Assembly: GCF_003290445.1 (NCBI RefSeq)
Contig: NZ_CP021781.1
Location: forward strand, 1,054,001-1,118,000
DNA length: 64,000 nucleotides
Source: Francisella adeliensis
Lineage (GTDB): Bacteria > Pseudomonadota > Gammaproteobacteria > Francisellales > Francisellaceae
Reading direction: 5' to 3'
The translations under genes were made by a program, and so were the position numbers. Shown piece after piece: positions 38,865 to 46,800 of the stretch (position 1 is the first letter of the stretch; each line of letters opens with the position of its first letter). A model generated the notes under the pieces. It was not told the origin of the DNA and made no database searches. It saw nothing but the letters and a program-made list of their open reading frames with translations.

Positions 38865-39134
38865 AGGTTTACCTTTAATATTATAGATACTTAATACCGA
38901 TACGGATGTATAAGAATATTATAACTAATTATAAAGAAAAATGTCATCAACTATATAATATCAATCTCAACATAAACATCTCGTAATTCCAACGAAGGTA
39001 AGACTTATTTCATTTTTCTAGATGTTTGAAAAGATACCCGTCTACATGAGTATTTCATTTTTCTTTAGTTTTTATATATTGACTATCTCTATAAGATATA
39101 CAAAGAGATATATACTTGTAGACACAAATAAAAC
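38865..39134. other. Non-coding stretch between hemF and the rpsF promoter, with a 14-bp direct repeat
   Basis: No frame with a supporting ribosome binding site is seen. It should hold the hemF promoter on the minus strand. An exact 14-bp direct repeat TATTTCATTTTTCT occurs at 39006-39019 and 39051-39064 (45 bp apart); nothing else recognisable. Confidence 0.5.
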
Positions 39135-39163
39135 TTGCTTTCTAAACCCCTAGCTAGTATAAT
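39135..39163 (+). promoter_or_regulatory. Promoter of the rpsF operon
   Basis: TTGCTT (39135-39140), 17-nt spacer, perfect TATAAT (39158-39163). It predicts transcription start near 39170 and a leader of about 77 nt before the rpsF ATG. Confidence 0.65.
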
Positions 39164-39216
39164 TTTCTTCGCTCTTTGCTATATAAGAATACATATAGCT
39201 TATCAGTGTAAAATAT

Positions 39217-39257
39217 TAATGATAAACCGTAAGGAGTTTACGAAAAATGAGACATTA
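39217..39257 (+). promoter_or_regulatory. Candidate S6:S18-binding autoregulatory structure in the rpsF leader
   Basis: An inner hairpin CGTAA-GGAGT-TTACG (39228-39242) puts the Shine-Dalgarno GGAG in its loop. The sequence ACCG sits at its 5' base, and an outer stem TAATG (39217-39221) can pair with CATTA (39253-39257) inside the first codons of rpsF. Known rpsF leaders of many bacteria show a CCG bulge between two stems that binds the S6:S18 complex and represses translation. The resemblance is by eye. Confidence 0.45.
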
Positions 39258-39582
39258 TGAAATCGTGTTAATGATTCATCCTGATCAATCAGATCAGCTT
39301 GATTCTATGCTAGGTAAATACCGTGAAATCATCGAAAGTAACGGTGGTAAAATCCATAGATTCGAAGACTGGGGTCGCCGCCAGTTAGCTTACCCTATAG
39401 AGAAGCTTCACAAAGCTCACTACGTTATGTTTAATGTAGAGTGTGGTACTGAATCACTAGAAAAGCTACAAACTTCTCTTAAGTATAATGATGCTGTATT
39501 GCGTCGTTTAGTGCTTTCAAAAGATGAAGCTATTACAGATGCATCTATCATGATGGAAGCTAGTGAAAAAGAAGTTATTTAA
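39247..39582 (+). CDS. rpsF: 30S ribosomal protein S6
   Basis: 111 aa. '[18 protein letters not shown]', '[19 protein letters not shown]' and 'HYVMFNVEC' are S6 hallmarks. Binds S18 in the small-subunit platform. First gene of rpsF-rpsR-rplI, with a structured leader. Confidence 0.97.
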   Translation: MRHYEIVLMIHPDQSDQLDSMLGKYREIIESNGGKIHRFEDWGRRQLAYPIEKLHKAHYVMFNVECGTESLEKLQTSLKYNDAVLRRLVLSKDEAITDASIMMEASEKEVI

Positions 39583-39596
39583 TAAGGGGATATAAA

Positions 39597-39815
39597 ATGA
39601 GTCGTCGTAAAGTTTGCCGTTTTAAAGTAGACGGTATAAAAGAAATTGATTATAAAGATGTAAATACTCTAAAAGCGTATATTACTGAAACTGGTAAAAT
39701 AGTACCTAGTCGTGTAACTGGTACTTCAGCTAAATATCAAAGACAGCTTTCTACAGCTATCAAAAGAGCAAGATTTTTAGCGTTATTACCATACTGTGAT
39801 CGTCACTTTAACTAA
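39597..39815 (+). CDS. rpsR: 30S ribosomal protein S18
   Basis: 72 aa. '[29 protein letters not shown]' and 'RLALLPYCD'-type ending ('[13 protein letters not shown]'). Partner of S6; 14 nt after rpsF with AGGGGA before its ATG. The primosomal gene priB that separates them in E. coli is absent here. Confidence 0.97.
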   Translation: MSRRKVCRFKVDGIKEIDYKDVNTLKAYITETGKIVPSRVTGTSAKYQRQLSTAIKRARFLALLPYCDRHFN

Positions 39816-39834
39816 TTTCTAGGAGTAGATTACA

Positions 39835-40290
39835 ATGCAAGTTATTTTAAAAGAAAAAGTTGAAAACCTAGGTGTTTTAGGTGATGTAGTTAATGTTAAA
39901 CCTGGTTATGCTAGAAACTTACTTATCCCTTTCGGTAAGGCTGTTCAAGCTACAGAAGCTAATGTTAAAGTGTTTGAAGCGCAAAAAGCTGATTTAGAAA
40001 AAGCTGAAAAAGCTCGTTTTGATGCTGCTAAAGCTACTGCTGAAACTATTAACGAAAAAGAATTCACTATCCCTGCTAAAGCTGGTGAAGGTGGTAAGCT
40101 ATTTGGTTCTGTTGGTACAGCTGAAGTTGCAGAAGCAGTTTCTAAAAACAGTGGCGTAGAAGTTTCTAAGAGCCAAGTTCGTATGCCTGAAGGTGTTATC
40201 AGAACTACTGGTGAATTTGAACTTACGGTACATGTTTACACTGATGTTGATGCAGACATCAAAGTAAAAGTAGTAGCTGCTGAAGGTTAG
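39835..40290 (+). CDS. rplI: 50S ribosomal protein L9
   Basis: 151 aa. '[32 protein letters not shown]' is the L9 N-terminal domain, followed by a long helix (Lys/Ala/Glu-rich, 45-75) and the C-terminal '[14 protein letters not shown]' domain. Last gene of the ribosomal unit; a hairpin terminator follows at 40342. Confidence 0.97.
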   Translation: MQVILKEKVENLGVLGDVVNVKPGYARNLLIPFGKAVQATEANVKVFEAQKADLEKAEKARFDAAKATAETINEKEFTIPAKAGEGGKLFGSVGTAEVAEAVSKNSGVEVSKSQVRMPEGVIRTTGEFELTVHVYTDVDADIKVKVVAAEG

Positions 40291-40341
40291 TTTTCATATA
40301 AAACTTATATCTTAAATTTACAACTTTATATATAATATAAG

Positions 40342-40366
40342 ACCATGTTAATAGCATGGTTTTTTT
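40342..40366 (+). terminator. Rho-independent terminator after rplI
   Basis: Stem ACCATG (40342-40347) / CATGGT (40355-40360), 7-nt loop, then a run of seven T (40360-40366). It ends the rpsF unit 50 nt beyond the L9 stop and separates it from dnaB. An in-frame ATG upstream of dnaB falls inside this hairpin, so the dnaB start is at 40389. Confidence 0.75.
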
Positions 40367-40388
40367 GTATATAAAAAAAGGATTTTTC

Positions 40389-41777
40389 ATGGAACAACAA
40401 TTCAAAGCAGCTGAGACTACTTATTCATTAGATGCTGAAAAAGCAGTTCTAGGTAATATACTTTTAAATAATAGCAATATTGAACTAGTAGAAGACCAGC
40501 TTTTAATTGATGATTTTTATGATAAAAGACACAAACTTATATATAAGCAACTTTGTGTTTTAAACCAGGCAAATACACCTTTTGATGTTCTTATTATCAG
40601 CGAATACTTAGCAACTGATGGACTTCTTGATGAAGCTGGTGGCGAATCTTACATTATAGATTTAGTAGCAAATACACCATCTATTGCAAACATTAAAACT
40701 TATGCTGAAATTATAAAAGACAAAGCAAAATTACGTAGTTTACAAGATAGTATCAACGATATTATTCAAAAAATTTACTCTGCTGATTCAAAAAACCCTG
40801 ATGAAGTTATTGATTATGCAGAAAGTAGGATCCTTGATATAGCTAAAGATAGAGAAACTGTAGCTAAAGGTCCAGAATCTATAAAAACTGTTATCCCAAA
40901 ACTTATAGATAGAATGGATGCAGTAGTAGATTCAGGATCTGGTTTAGTTGGCTCATCTACAGGATTTATAGACCTTGACGGCATGACTTCTGGCTTAAGA
41001 GATTCAACCCTAAATATCATAGCAGCACGACCTTCGATGGGTAAAACTGTTTTAGGTATAAACATAGCTCAAAATATAGCAAAATCTGCTGATAAGCCTA
41101 TTCTTATATTTAGTTTAGAAATGCCAGCTGAAGATATTGTTACAAGAATGCTAGCCACTCAAGCTAGAGTAGAGTTGAACCTCTTACAAGAATGTAACAA
41201 AATGAATGATGCTCACTGGGTAAAAATAAGCTCAGCTTTTGGTAAACTTCGCGATATGCCAATATATATTGATGATACATCATCATTATCTCCAGCTGAA
41301 ATGCGTTCAAGAGCTCGTAGACTCTACAATGATAATGATGGTTTATCTATGATTCTTGTAGATTATCTTCAGCTGATGAAAATCCCTGGGTATGAAACAA
41401 ACAGAACACTCGAGGTTTCTGAGATTTCGCGTTCATTAAAAGCACTTGCTAGGGAATTAAATGTCCCAGTTATAGCATTATCGCAGCTAAATCGTGGTGT
41501 AGATGATCGTAAAGATCGCCGTCCAATGATGTCAGATATTAGAGAATCTGGCGCAATTGAGCAAGATGCTGATTTGATTATGTTTATTTATAGAGATGAG
41601 GTCTATAATAAAGATAGTGAAGATAACAAAAATCTTGCAGAAATTATAATTGGTAAACAAAGAAATGGACCAATTGGTAAAGTAAATGTAAGATTTGATG
41701 GTCAATTTGCTAGTTTTGCGAATCTAACAAATGATAATGACTATTTGGTTCCTGGCGACATGGGCTACAACGGATAA
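40389..41777 (+). CDS. dnaB: Replicative DNA helicase DnaB
   Basis: 462 aa from the ATG at 40389, which has AAAGGA 8 nt upstream; the frame extends to an ATG at 40356 within the terminator hairpin, unlikely to be used. N-terminal DnaB domain ('LDAEKAVLGNILLNN'), linker helix, and RecA-like ATPase with Walker A 'ARPSMGKT', Walker B 'MILVDYLQLM', 'SQLNRGVDDRKDRRPMMSDIRESGAIEQDAD' arginine-finger region. Hexameric 5'-3' helicase at the fork. No intein is inserted. Followed by rlmN after 17 nt. Confidence 0.97.
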   Translation: MEQQFKAAETTYSLDAEKAVLGNILLNNSNIELVEDQLLIDDFYDKRHKLIYKQLCVLNQANTPFDVLIISEYLATDGLLDEAGGESYIIDLVANTPSIANIKTYAEIIKDKAKLRSLQDSINDIIQKIYSADSKNPDEVIDYAESRILDIAKDRETVAKGPESIKTVIPKLIDRMDAVVDSGSGLVGSSTGFIDLDGMTSGLRDSTLNIIAARPSMGKTVLGINIAQNIAKSADKPILIFSLEMPAEDIVTRMLATQARVELNLLQECNKMNDAHWVKISSAFGKLRDMPIYIDDTSSLSPAEMRSRARRLYNDNDGLSMILVDYLQLMKIPGYETNRTLEVSEISRSLKALARELNVPVIALSQLNRGVDDRKDRRPMMSDIRESGAIEQDADLIMFIYRDEVYNKDSEDNKNLAEIIIGKQRNGPIGKVNVRFDGQFASFANLTNDNDYLVPGDMGYNG

Positions 41778-41794
41778 ATTATAAGAGAAATAAA

Positions 41795-42904
41795 ATGCAA
41801 CAAGAAAAAATAAACCTATTAGATTTTAATCAAAAAGCATTAGAAGAATTTTTTATATCTTTAGGTGAAAAGAAGTTTCATGCTAAACAGGTATTCAAAT
41901 GGATTCATCGCAAAGGTGTTATTGATTTTGATCAAATGTCAGATATTGGTAAAAAGCTTAAAGAAAGACTAAAAGAAGTCTCACATATTACTATACCAAA
42001 AGTTGTTTTTAGTAAAGCATCTAAAGATGGTACACATAAATGGCTAATTGATGTTGGTGGAAGTGCTATTGAAACCGTATTTATCCCTGAAGAAGGGCGT
42101 GGAACTTTGTGTATATCTTCTCAAGTAGGTTGCACTTTAAACTGTAGTTTTTGCTCAACTGGTAAACAAGGGTTTAATAGAAATCTCTCTGTAGGTGAAA
42201 TTATCTCACAACTATGGATAGCCGCGAGAACACTTTCAAAAAATAATGGCGAGCATGATTTTACAGTTACAAACATTGTGATGATGGGAATGGGTGAGCC
42301 ACTAATGAATTTTGAAAATGTAGTTCCAGCAATGGACATCATGATGGATGATATGGCCTACGGATTATCTCGCCGTAAAGTTACTCTTAGTACTTCAGGA
42401 GTTGTGCCAAGAATCTATGATTTACTCGAACAGTCAGGTGTGTCTTTAGCTGTTTCTTTACATGCTCCAGATGATGCTCTACGAGATGAAATAGTTCCAA
42501 TTAATAAAAAATATAACATAAAAGAACTACTTGATGCTTGTAAACTTTATGCAGAAAAAGGCCCTCATAAGCAAATCACTTTTGAATACACTCTTATGAA
42601 TGAAGTCAATGATTCTCCTGAGTCTGCACAAGAGTTAGTAGACTTATTTAGGTCTCAAGAGGTGCCTGCGAAAATTAATTTGATACCATTTAATCCATAC
42701 CCTGGGACACCTTATAAAAAACCAAGTAATAACAGAATCCACAGATTTAAAAATGTATTAGTGAATCATGGTTTTGTAACTACTATTCGTAAAACTCGCG
42801 GCGATGACATTGATGCTGCTTGTGGCCAGTTAGCAGGAGATGTAATGGATAAAACTAGTCGTAAAGAAAGATATTTAAAGAAATTAGGCGAAGTTAATGA
42901 ATAG
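41795..42904 (+). CDS. rlmN: Dual-specificity 23S rRNA/tRNA adenine-C2 methyltransferase RlmN
   Basis: 369 aa radical-SAM enzyme that methylates A2503 of 23S rRNA and A37 of several tRNAs. The [4Fe-4S] cysteines are Cys113, Cys117 and Cys120 ('GCTLNCSFC'); 'MMGMGEPLMNFENV' and 'SLAVSLHAPDD' are SAM-side motifs; the methyl-carrying Cys is in 'DIDAACGQLAGD' near the end. Overlaps pilF by 8 nt, the conserved rlmN-pilF arrangement. Confidence 0.97.
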   Translation: MQQEKINLLDFNQKALEEFFISLGEKKFHAKQVFKWIHRKGVIDFDQMSDIGKKLKERLKEVSHITIPKVVFSKASKDGTHKWLIDVGGSAIETVFIPEEGRGTLCISSQVGCTLNCSFCSTGKQGFNRNLSVGEIISQLWIAARTLSKNNGEHDFTVTNIVMMGMGEPLMNFENVVPAMDIMMDDMAYGLSRRKVTLSTSGVVPRIYDLLEQSGVSLAVSLHAPDDALRDEIVPINKKYNIKELLDACKLYAEKGPHKQITFEYTLMNEVNDSPESAQELVDLFRSQEVPAKINLIPFNPYPGTPYKKPSNNRIHRFKNVLVNHGFVTTIRKTRGDDIDAACGQLAGDVMDKTSRKERYLKKLGEVNE

Positions 42905-43784
42905 TAGATTTCTTAAATTAATAACTACAGCAAGCATAACTTGTATTTTATCTGGCTGTATGACTCCCCAATCTAATACAAATAAAAATAATAATGAATC
43001 CCAAGCTAAAGATGAACAACAACTTAATGAAAACACTTCTGAATATACATTTTATACAACTGATAATAATCAAAAGGCAAACTATAAAGAAGCAGCTAAG
43101 CTTTATGCAGAACTGACCATCACATATACTCAAGATGGATATCTTGATATGGCTAAAGATAGATTAATAAGAGCAAAACAACTTGAAGAAGATCATGGGT
43201 ATAATGAGGCGATAGTTGATTATGCTTCAGGATATTATTATCAAAAAATTGGTTCAAATGCTGTAGCTGAAAAACATTATCAAAAAGCAATAGATGAACA
43301 TCCAAATAATTATCAAGCAATGAATTTTTATGCTCAGTTTTTATGTCAAAGTAGACACAAATATGCCGATGCAGATAAGTTATTTAGTAAATCCCTGTAT
43401 ATGTCAGATAATAATGATATGGCTCAAACTTTATTTTTGTACTCTGAATGTATGACTGCTCAAGGCAAAGATGATGATGCTCTTAAACTCATGGAAAGAG
43501 CAAATAAATTTCAAATAAACTTTTTATCTGCAAAATTACATCTTGCTGAAATGTATTATGATAAAAAGAGATACAAAGATTGCTATAGAATTATTTATGG
43601 AATGAGAAATAACAAAGCATTTTTTAATAATAAAAGAATACTCGAGTTAAGGCTTAAATTAGCAGAATACGCAAACAATAAAAATGAAGCCGCAAAAGTT
43701 AGATTGATCTTTTCATCAAATGATTTCAATGATGATTCAATGGAGAAATTTTTTGCAGATGTAGAAGATAAGGATAATAAATGA
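42897..43784 (+). CDS. pilF: TPR lipoprotein PilF/PilW (type IV pilus biogenesis)
   Basis: 295 aa. Signal peptide with lipobox 'LSGC' (Cys21), an Asn/Gln/Asp-rich tether (25-60), then tetratricopeptide-like repeats ('AAKLYAELTITYTQDGYLDMAKDRLIRAK', 'AVAEKHYQKAIDEHPNN', 'ADKLFSKSLYMSDNND'). PilF is an outer-membrane pilotin for the PilQ secretin; the rlmN-pilF neighbourhood is widely conserved, which supports the name over a generic TPR lipoprotein. It pairs functionally with the lone pilin at 32544. Overlaps rluB by 4 nt (ATGA). Confidence 0.85.
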   Translation: MNSRFLKLITTASITCILSGCMTPQSNTNKNNNESQAKDEQQLNENTSEYTFYTTDNNQKANYKEAAKLYAELTITYTQDGYLDMAKDRLIRAKQLEEDHGYNEAIVDYASGYYYQKIGSNAVAEKHYQKAIDEHPNNYQAMNFYAQFLCQSRHKYADADKLFSKSLYMSDNNDMAQTLFLYSECMTAQGKDDDALKLMERANKFQINFLSAKLHLAEMYYDKKRYKDCYRIIYGMRNNKAFFNNKRILELRLKLAEYANNKNEAAKVRLIFSSNDFNDDSMEKFFADVEDKDNK

Positions 43785-44608
43785 GTAAAATAAACAATAG
43801 ATATTCTCGCGGAACTGAAGAATCCACACCTGAAAGATTACAAAAATTACTAGCTAAGTACGGTATAGGTTCACGTAGAAAAATTGAAGAATTTATAGAA
43901 CAAGGCCGTGTAAGAGTAAATGGTAAAGTTGCTAAGTTGGGTGATAAAGCTTCAGATAGAGATAAAGTAAGTTTTGATAACAAAGCTTTGTACCTTTATG
44001 GTCAACCAATGACTCGTCCAAGAGTTGTTATATATCATAAGCGTGATGGCGAAGTTTGTACAACAAAAGATGAAAAAGGACGAAAAACAGTATTTGACTC
44101 CCTACCTAGGTTAGCTAAAGCTCGCTGGATTATGATAGGGCGTTTAGATATAAATACTACTGGTTTACTTATGTTTACAACTGATGGCGACCTAGCAAAT
44201 AGGCTTATGCATCCATCATATGAGATAGAAAGAGAATATGCTGTTAGAATTTTAAGCGAGCAATTATCTGATGAGACTATCGAAAAACTTAAGACTGGAG
44301 TGCAATTAGAAGATGGTGTTGCAAAATTCAATACTATCAAATTTGCTGGTGGTGAGGGTGCTAATATTTGGTATACTGTAACATTATCAGAGGGACGAAA
44401 TCGAGAAGTCCGTAGAATGTTTGAAGCAGTTGAATGTACTGTTAGTAGACTTACTAGAGTTAGGTTTGGCGATATTAAGCTACCAAAATTTGTGTCTCGA
44501 GGTAAAACTATGGAATTATCTCCAGCAGATGTAAATAATTTGCGTAAAAGTGTAAAACTTAGTGCATATGATTTCCCTAAAAAACTAATCGATAAACTAG
44601 AGAGATAA
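43781..44608 (+). CDS. rluB: 23S rRNA pseudouridine synthase RluB
   Basis: 275 aa. N-terminal S4 RNA-binding domain ('ERLQKLLAKYGIGSRRKIEEFIEQGRVRVNGKV'), and the catalytic domain of the RsuA/RluB/RluE/RluF family with Asp123 in 'GRLDINTTGLLMFTTDGDLANRLMHPS', and 'EGRNREVRRMFEAV'. The combination and length fit RluB (Psi2605). Its ATG overlaps the pilF stop. Confidence 0.93.
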   Translation: MSKINNRYSRGTEESTPERLQKLLAKYGIGSRRKIEEFIEQGRVRVNGKVAKLGDKASDRDKVSFDNKALYLYGQPMTRPRVVIYHKRDGEVCTTKDEKGRKTVFDSLPRLAKARWIMIGRLDINTTGLLMFTTDGDLANRLMHPSYEIEREYAVRILSEQLSDETIEKLKTGVQLEDGVAKFNTIKFAGGEGANIWYTVTLSEGRNREVRRMFEAVECTVSRLTRVRFGDIKLPKFVSRGKTMELSPADVNNLRKSVKLSAYDFPKKLIDKLER

Positions 44609-44610
44609 AA

Positions 44611-45069
44611 ATGAGTTTTGATAATGAGATTCAAGAAATTTTTGATATAGATGTTTGGTTAATAAAGCCTGCATTTGTAGAAAAAGATGAAAATGAGTTA
44701 GAGTCAGATAAACCAGAACTCCAAGAATCTCAACCACAAGATATTAAGACTGAAGTAGTAGATGAGCTAGTAAATGAAGCTAAAGCTGTGGAGTCGAAAT
44801 TAATTTACTCGACTGAAAATGAAAGCTCAAAGGTTATTAATATATTTATAGCTGAAGAAAAAAATCTAAACTTTATCAAAAATATCTGTAAAAAACTTTT
44901 CTATAACTCATCTACAAATATTTATATTGGCAAATATCATATAAAAGATGATAACATAAATATAAATTTTAGAGATTGCCTACTTGAAGACAAAGAAATT
45001 CTAAGTATTACGAATAAAAAACACATATTAGAAAAGCTCTACCAATATGCAGATTTTACAACTAAATAG
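44611..45069 (+). CDS. Cryptic DNA polymerase III psi subunit (HolD) candidate
   Basis: 152 aa. No domain is obvious, but two ends resemble HolD: the N-terminus 'EIQEIFDIDVWLIKPAFVE' parallels the E. coli psi segment 'LQQLGITQWSLRRP' that binds chi, and the C-terminus 'SITNKKHILEKLYQYADF' parallels 'LRANPTARAALWQQICTYEHDF'. An acidic insertion (about 30-60) separates them. It overlaps rimI by 23 nt; holD-rimI is the E. coli order. HolD is known to diverge rapidly, so a named similarity would be weak even if true. Psi links the clamp loader to chi and SSB. Inference from motif and synteny only. Confidence 0.55.
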   Translation: MSFDNEIQEIFDIDVWLIKPAFVEKDENELESDKPELQESQPQDIKTEVVDELVNEAKAVESKLIYSTENESSKVINIFIAEEKNLNFIKNICKKLFYNSSTNIYIGKYHIKDDNININFRDCLLEDKEILSITNKKHILEKLYQYADFTTK

Positions 45070-45490
45070 TGATTATTATTCTCAAGTATTATCATTAATC
45101 CGAAATACCGATAAAAATCTAAACTGGTCTGATAAGCAAGTTTTTGAATGCTTTGACCATAATCACATCATTTATTCCATAAAAGGTGAAAATAAATTAA
45201 TTGCTGTAGCTATATTTAGTAGCATATTAGATACTGCCGAGCTACTATATATTTGTGTTGATAAAGCTTTTCAAAATAAAAAACTAGCAAATAAACTTTT
45301 AGCTGATAGCATTATCAACTTAAAAACTAAATCAATATCTGAGCTTTTTTTAGAGGTATCCGTAAATAACACTCATGCGATAGCACTTTATAAAAAAATT
45401 GGCTTCAAACAAATTTCAATGCGTAAAAATTACTACAAATATAAAGATGGTAGCTATAATGACGCACTCATATACAAATTAAACATATGA
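45047..45490 (+). CDS. rimI: Ribosomal-protein-alanine N-acetyltransferase RimI
   Basis: 147 aa GNAT fold. 'YICVDKAFQNKKLANKLLADSI' is the acetyl-CoA loop region, 'LFLEVSVNNTHAIALYKKIGFKQISMRKNYYKY' matches the RimI signature (LEVRxxNxxAIxLYxxxGF...RxxYY). It acetylates the N-terminus of S18, encoded at 39597. End of the dnaB-rlmN-pilF-rluB-holD-rimI cluster. Confidence 0.92.
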   Translation: MQILQLNSDYYSQVLSLIRNTDKNLNWSDKQVFECFDHNHIIYSIKGENKLIAVAIFSSILDTAELLYICVDKAFQNKKLANKLLADSIINLKTKSISELFLEVSVNNTHAIALYKKIGFKQISMRKNYYKYKDGSYNDALIYKLNI

Positions 45491-45506
45491 TCTCTAGCAT
45501 TGTTAT

Positions 45507-45514
45507 GCTATATT
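45507..45514 (+). promoter_or_regulatory. Extended -10 promoter ahead of the TPP riboswitch
   Basis: TG-C-TATATT: TG at 45506-45507, hexamer TATATT at 45509-45514. It predicts transcription start near 45521, directly before the riboswitch, so the downstream gene has its own promoter apart from the rimI cluster. Confidence 0.45.
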
Positions 45515-45519
45515 AATCA

Positions 45520-45612
45520 AGCAACAACAGGGGTGCTGTTTTCAGCTGAGATGACTATTGTCAGACCCTTTGCACCTGATCTAATTAACATTAGCGTAGG
45601 GAGTTTGTTTGA
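45520..45612 (+). promoter_or_regulatory. TPP (thiamine pyrophosphate) riboswitch
   Basis: The conserved core is plain: AGGGGTGCTG (45529-45538), P3 stem GCTG/CAGC (45535-45546), TGAGA (45547-45551) , an extra stem TGAC/GTCA (45552-45563), ACCCTT (45565-45570), CACCTGATC (45573-45581), P5 stem CTAAT/ATTAG (45581-45594), and GCGTAGGGA (45594-45602). A weak closing stem P1 can form between AACAA near 45523 and TTGTT near 45605. The aptamer binds TPP and lowers expression. The downstream segment has no T-run terminator; the SD AGGAGA at 45665-45670 may be hidden in the bound state, suggesting translational control. Confidence 0.95.
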
Positions 45613-45680
45613 TATTTTCAGTATAAATCTCAATCAAGCTTCTATTATTTGCAAATAAAATAGTAGGAGAATAAACAACA

Positions 45681-46289
45681 ATGCAAAATATAGGCTATAT
45701 AACTCTAAACATCTCATTAGTAATATACTTTATCCACTTCATACCACAAACGATTCATAATCAGTTTAAGCACACAACCATAAATATTAGTCTTTGGACT
45801 CATTCTTTTATGATTTTGGCTAATTGCTTTGATTTAATATACGCTATAGGGTTTGATTTTCAGTGGCAGTATATTTGTGTTGCTGTAGTACTTTTAAGTT
45901 TTCTATTTATTCAACAATTACAAATATTATCAGACAGAAGAAATAGACTGATGATACTACATACTTTTTGTATATTTATATTTTTACTAGTATGTATATT
46001 TCTGATAACTTTTATAAAAAGTATTAACAAAGAATTTCTATTGATTTTTGGAGTCGCTAGTAGCGTAGCATATAATACCTACTGGCTACCTCAAATATAT
46101 AAAAATTTTAAACAAAAGAGAGCAGATGGATTTAGTATCTACTTTTTAAATTTATCACTAATCTTAAAACTTTGTGACATTAGTAGTGGAATATTTTTAA
46201 ACTGGCCTCTAGTATCAGTAATTTCATCATTTTGCTTGCTGATAGTTGTAGGTATTCAATTTATACAATATTTTTATTATAAAAAATAA
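45681..46289 (+). CDS. PQ-loop repeat membrane protein under TPP riboswitch control, candidate thiamine transporter
   Basis: 202 aa with about seven hydrophobic segments and two PQ-loop motifs: 'FIPQTIHNQFK' (Pro22-Gln23) and 'LPQIYKNFKQKRADGFSIYF' (Pro137-Gln138), the layout of two triple-helix bundles joined by one helix. This fold is shared with SWEET sugar transporters and the Pnu family, which includes the thiamine transporter PnuT. It is the only gene downstream of the TPP riboswitch, with AGGAGA 10 nt before its ATG. The substrate is most likely thiamine or a precursor, by regulation; the protein itself does not prove it. Confidence 0.75.
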   Translation: MQNIGYITLNISLVIYFIHFIPQTIHNQFKHTTINISLWTHSFMILANCFDLIYAIGFDFQWQYICVAVVLLSFLFIQQLQILSDRRNRLMILHTFCIFIFLLVCIFLITFIKSINKEFLLIFGVASSVAYNTYWLPQIYKNFKQKRADGFSIYFLNLSLILKLCDISSGIFLNWPLVSVISSFCLLIVVGIQFIQYFYYKK

Positions 46290-46344
46290 TTTTCAATTTA
46301 AAACAAATATTTATAAAACTAGCTTTCCCAGAATTATACAAAGA

Positions 46345-46354
46345 GGGGGGAGGG
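46345..46354 (+). other. G-run (G6-A-G4) in AT-rich non-coding DNA
   Basis: GGGGGG at 46345-46350, A, then GGGG, followed by ACTTTTTT. It lies between the convergent PQ-loop and winged-helix genes (46290-46512). In a segment this AT-rich a G10 block is out of place. No coding region covers it. The rest of the gap has a single DnaA-box match at 46459-46467 and nothing else recognisable. Confidence 0.5.
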
Positions 46355-46512
46355 GACTTTTTTGTAAATGTCTCATCATATAACATTAGGTCTATCAAAA
46401 TCATCTGCCAGAAGAAAGATTTTAAGATTTTTGATTTAAAATTTATAGCACCAATAAGTTATCCACATTAGTTTTGGTAAAAACTTAGCAGATTTGCATC
46501 CAAGTATAGAAT

Positions 46513-46800
46513 TCATACTTTCTTAATATAATTTACAATCCTATCTAACTCATCAATGTATTCTAGAAAGTCTCTCATACCTTTAACAGTAAGAGTATAG
46601 GTAGTTAATGGCTTACCTGTCTTGAATGATTTATTACTATCAACATACTCATTCTTAATAAAAACTTTCATGTGTGTGCTCATATGACCATCAGTAATAT
46701 TGAGGGTAGTTTTTATGTCTTTAAAAGAAGCTTTTTTGACAGAATATAGATATGTCATTATCTGAGTTCTAATTGGTTGGTGTAATATATCATTAAACAT
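46513..46800 (-). CDS. Small winged-helix transcriptional regulator
   Basis: 95 aa. 'ILHQPIRTQIMTYLYSVKKASFKDIKTTLNITDGHMSTHMKVFIKNEYVDS' is a winged-helix core with recognition helix 'TDGHMSTHMKVF', then a wing 'GKPLTTYTLTVKG' and a C-terminal dimerisation helix. This matches small ArsR/MarR-like regulators of the 'winged helix DNA-binding' domain family. No effector domain. The AGTACTT-type repeats upstream (46834-46897) may be its operator. Confidence 0.78.
   Translation of the reverse strand: MFNDILHQPIRTQIMTYLYSVKKASFKDIKTTLNITDGHMSTHMKVFIKNEYVDSNKSFKTGKPLTTYTLTVKGMRDFLEYIDELDRIVNYIKKV

Noticed and set aside
40356-40388. Upstream ATG extension of dnaB
   Set aside because: The ATG lies inside the rplI terminator hairpin and the ATG at 40389 has its own ribosome binding site.
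46459-46467. TTATCCACA, a perfect DnaA-box
   Set aside because: A single 9-mer is expected about once in a window this size by chance and no cluster, AT-rich unwinding element or dnaA gene is nearby.
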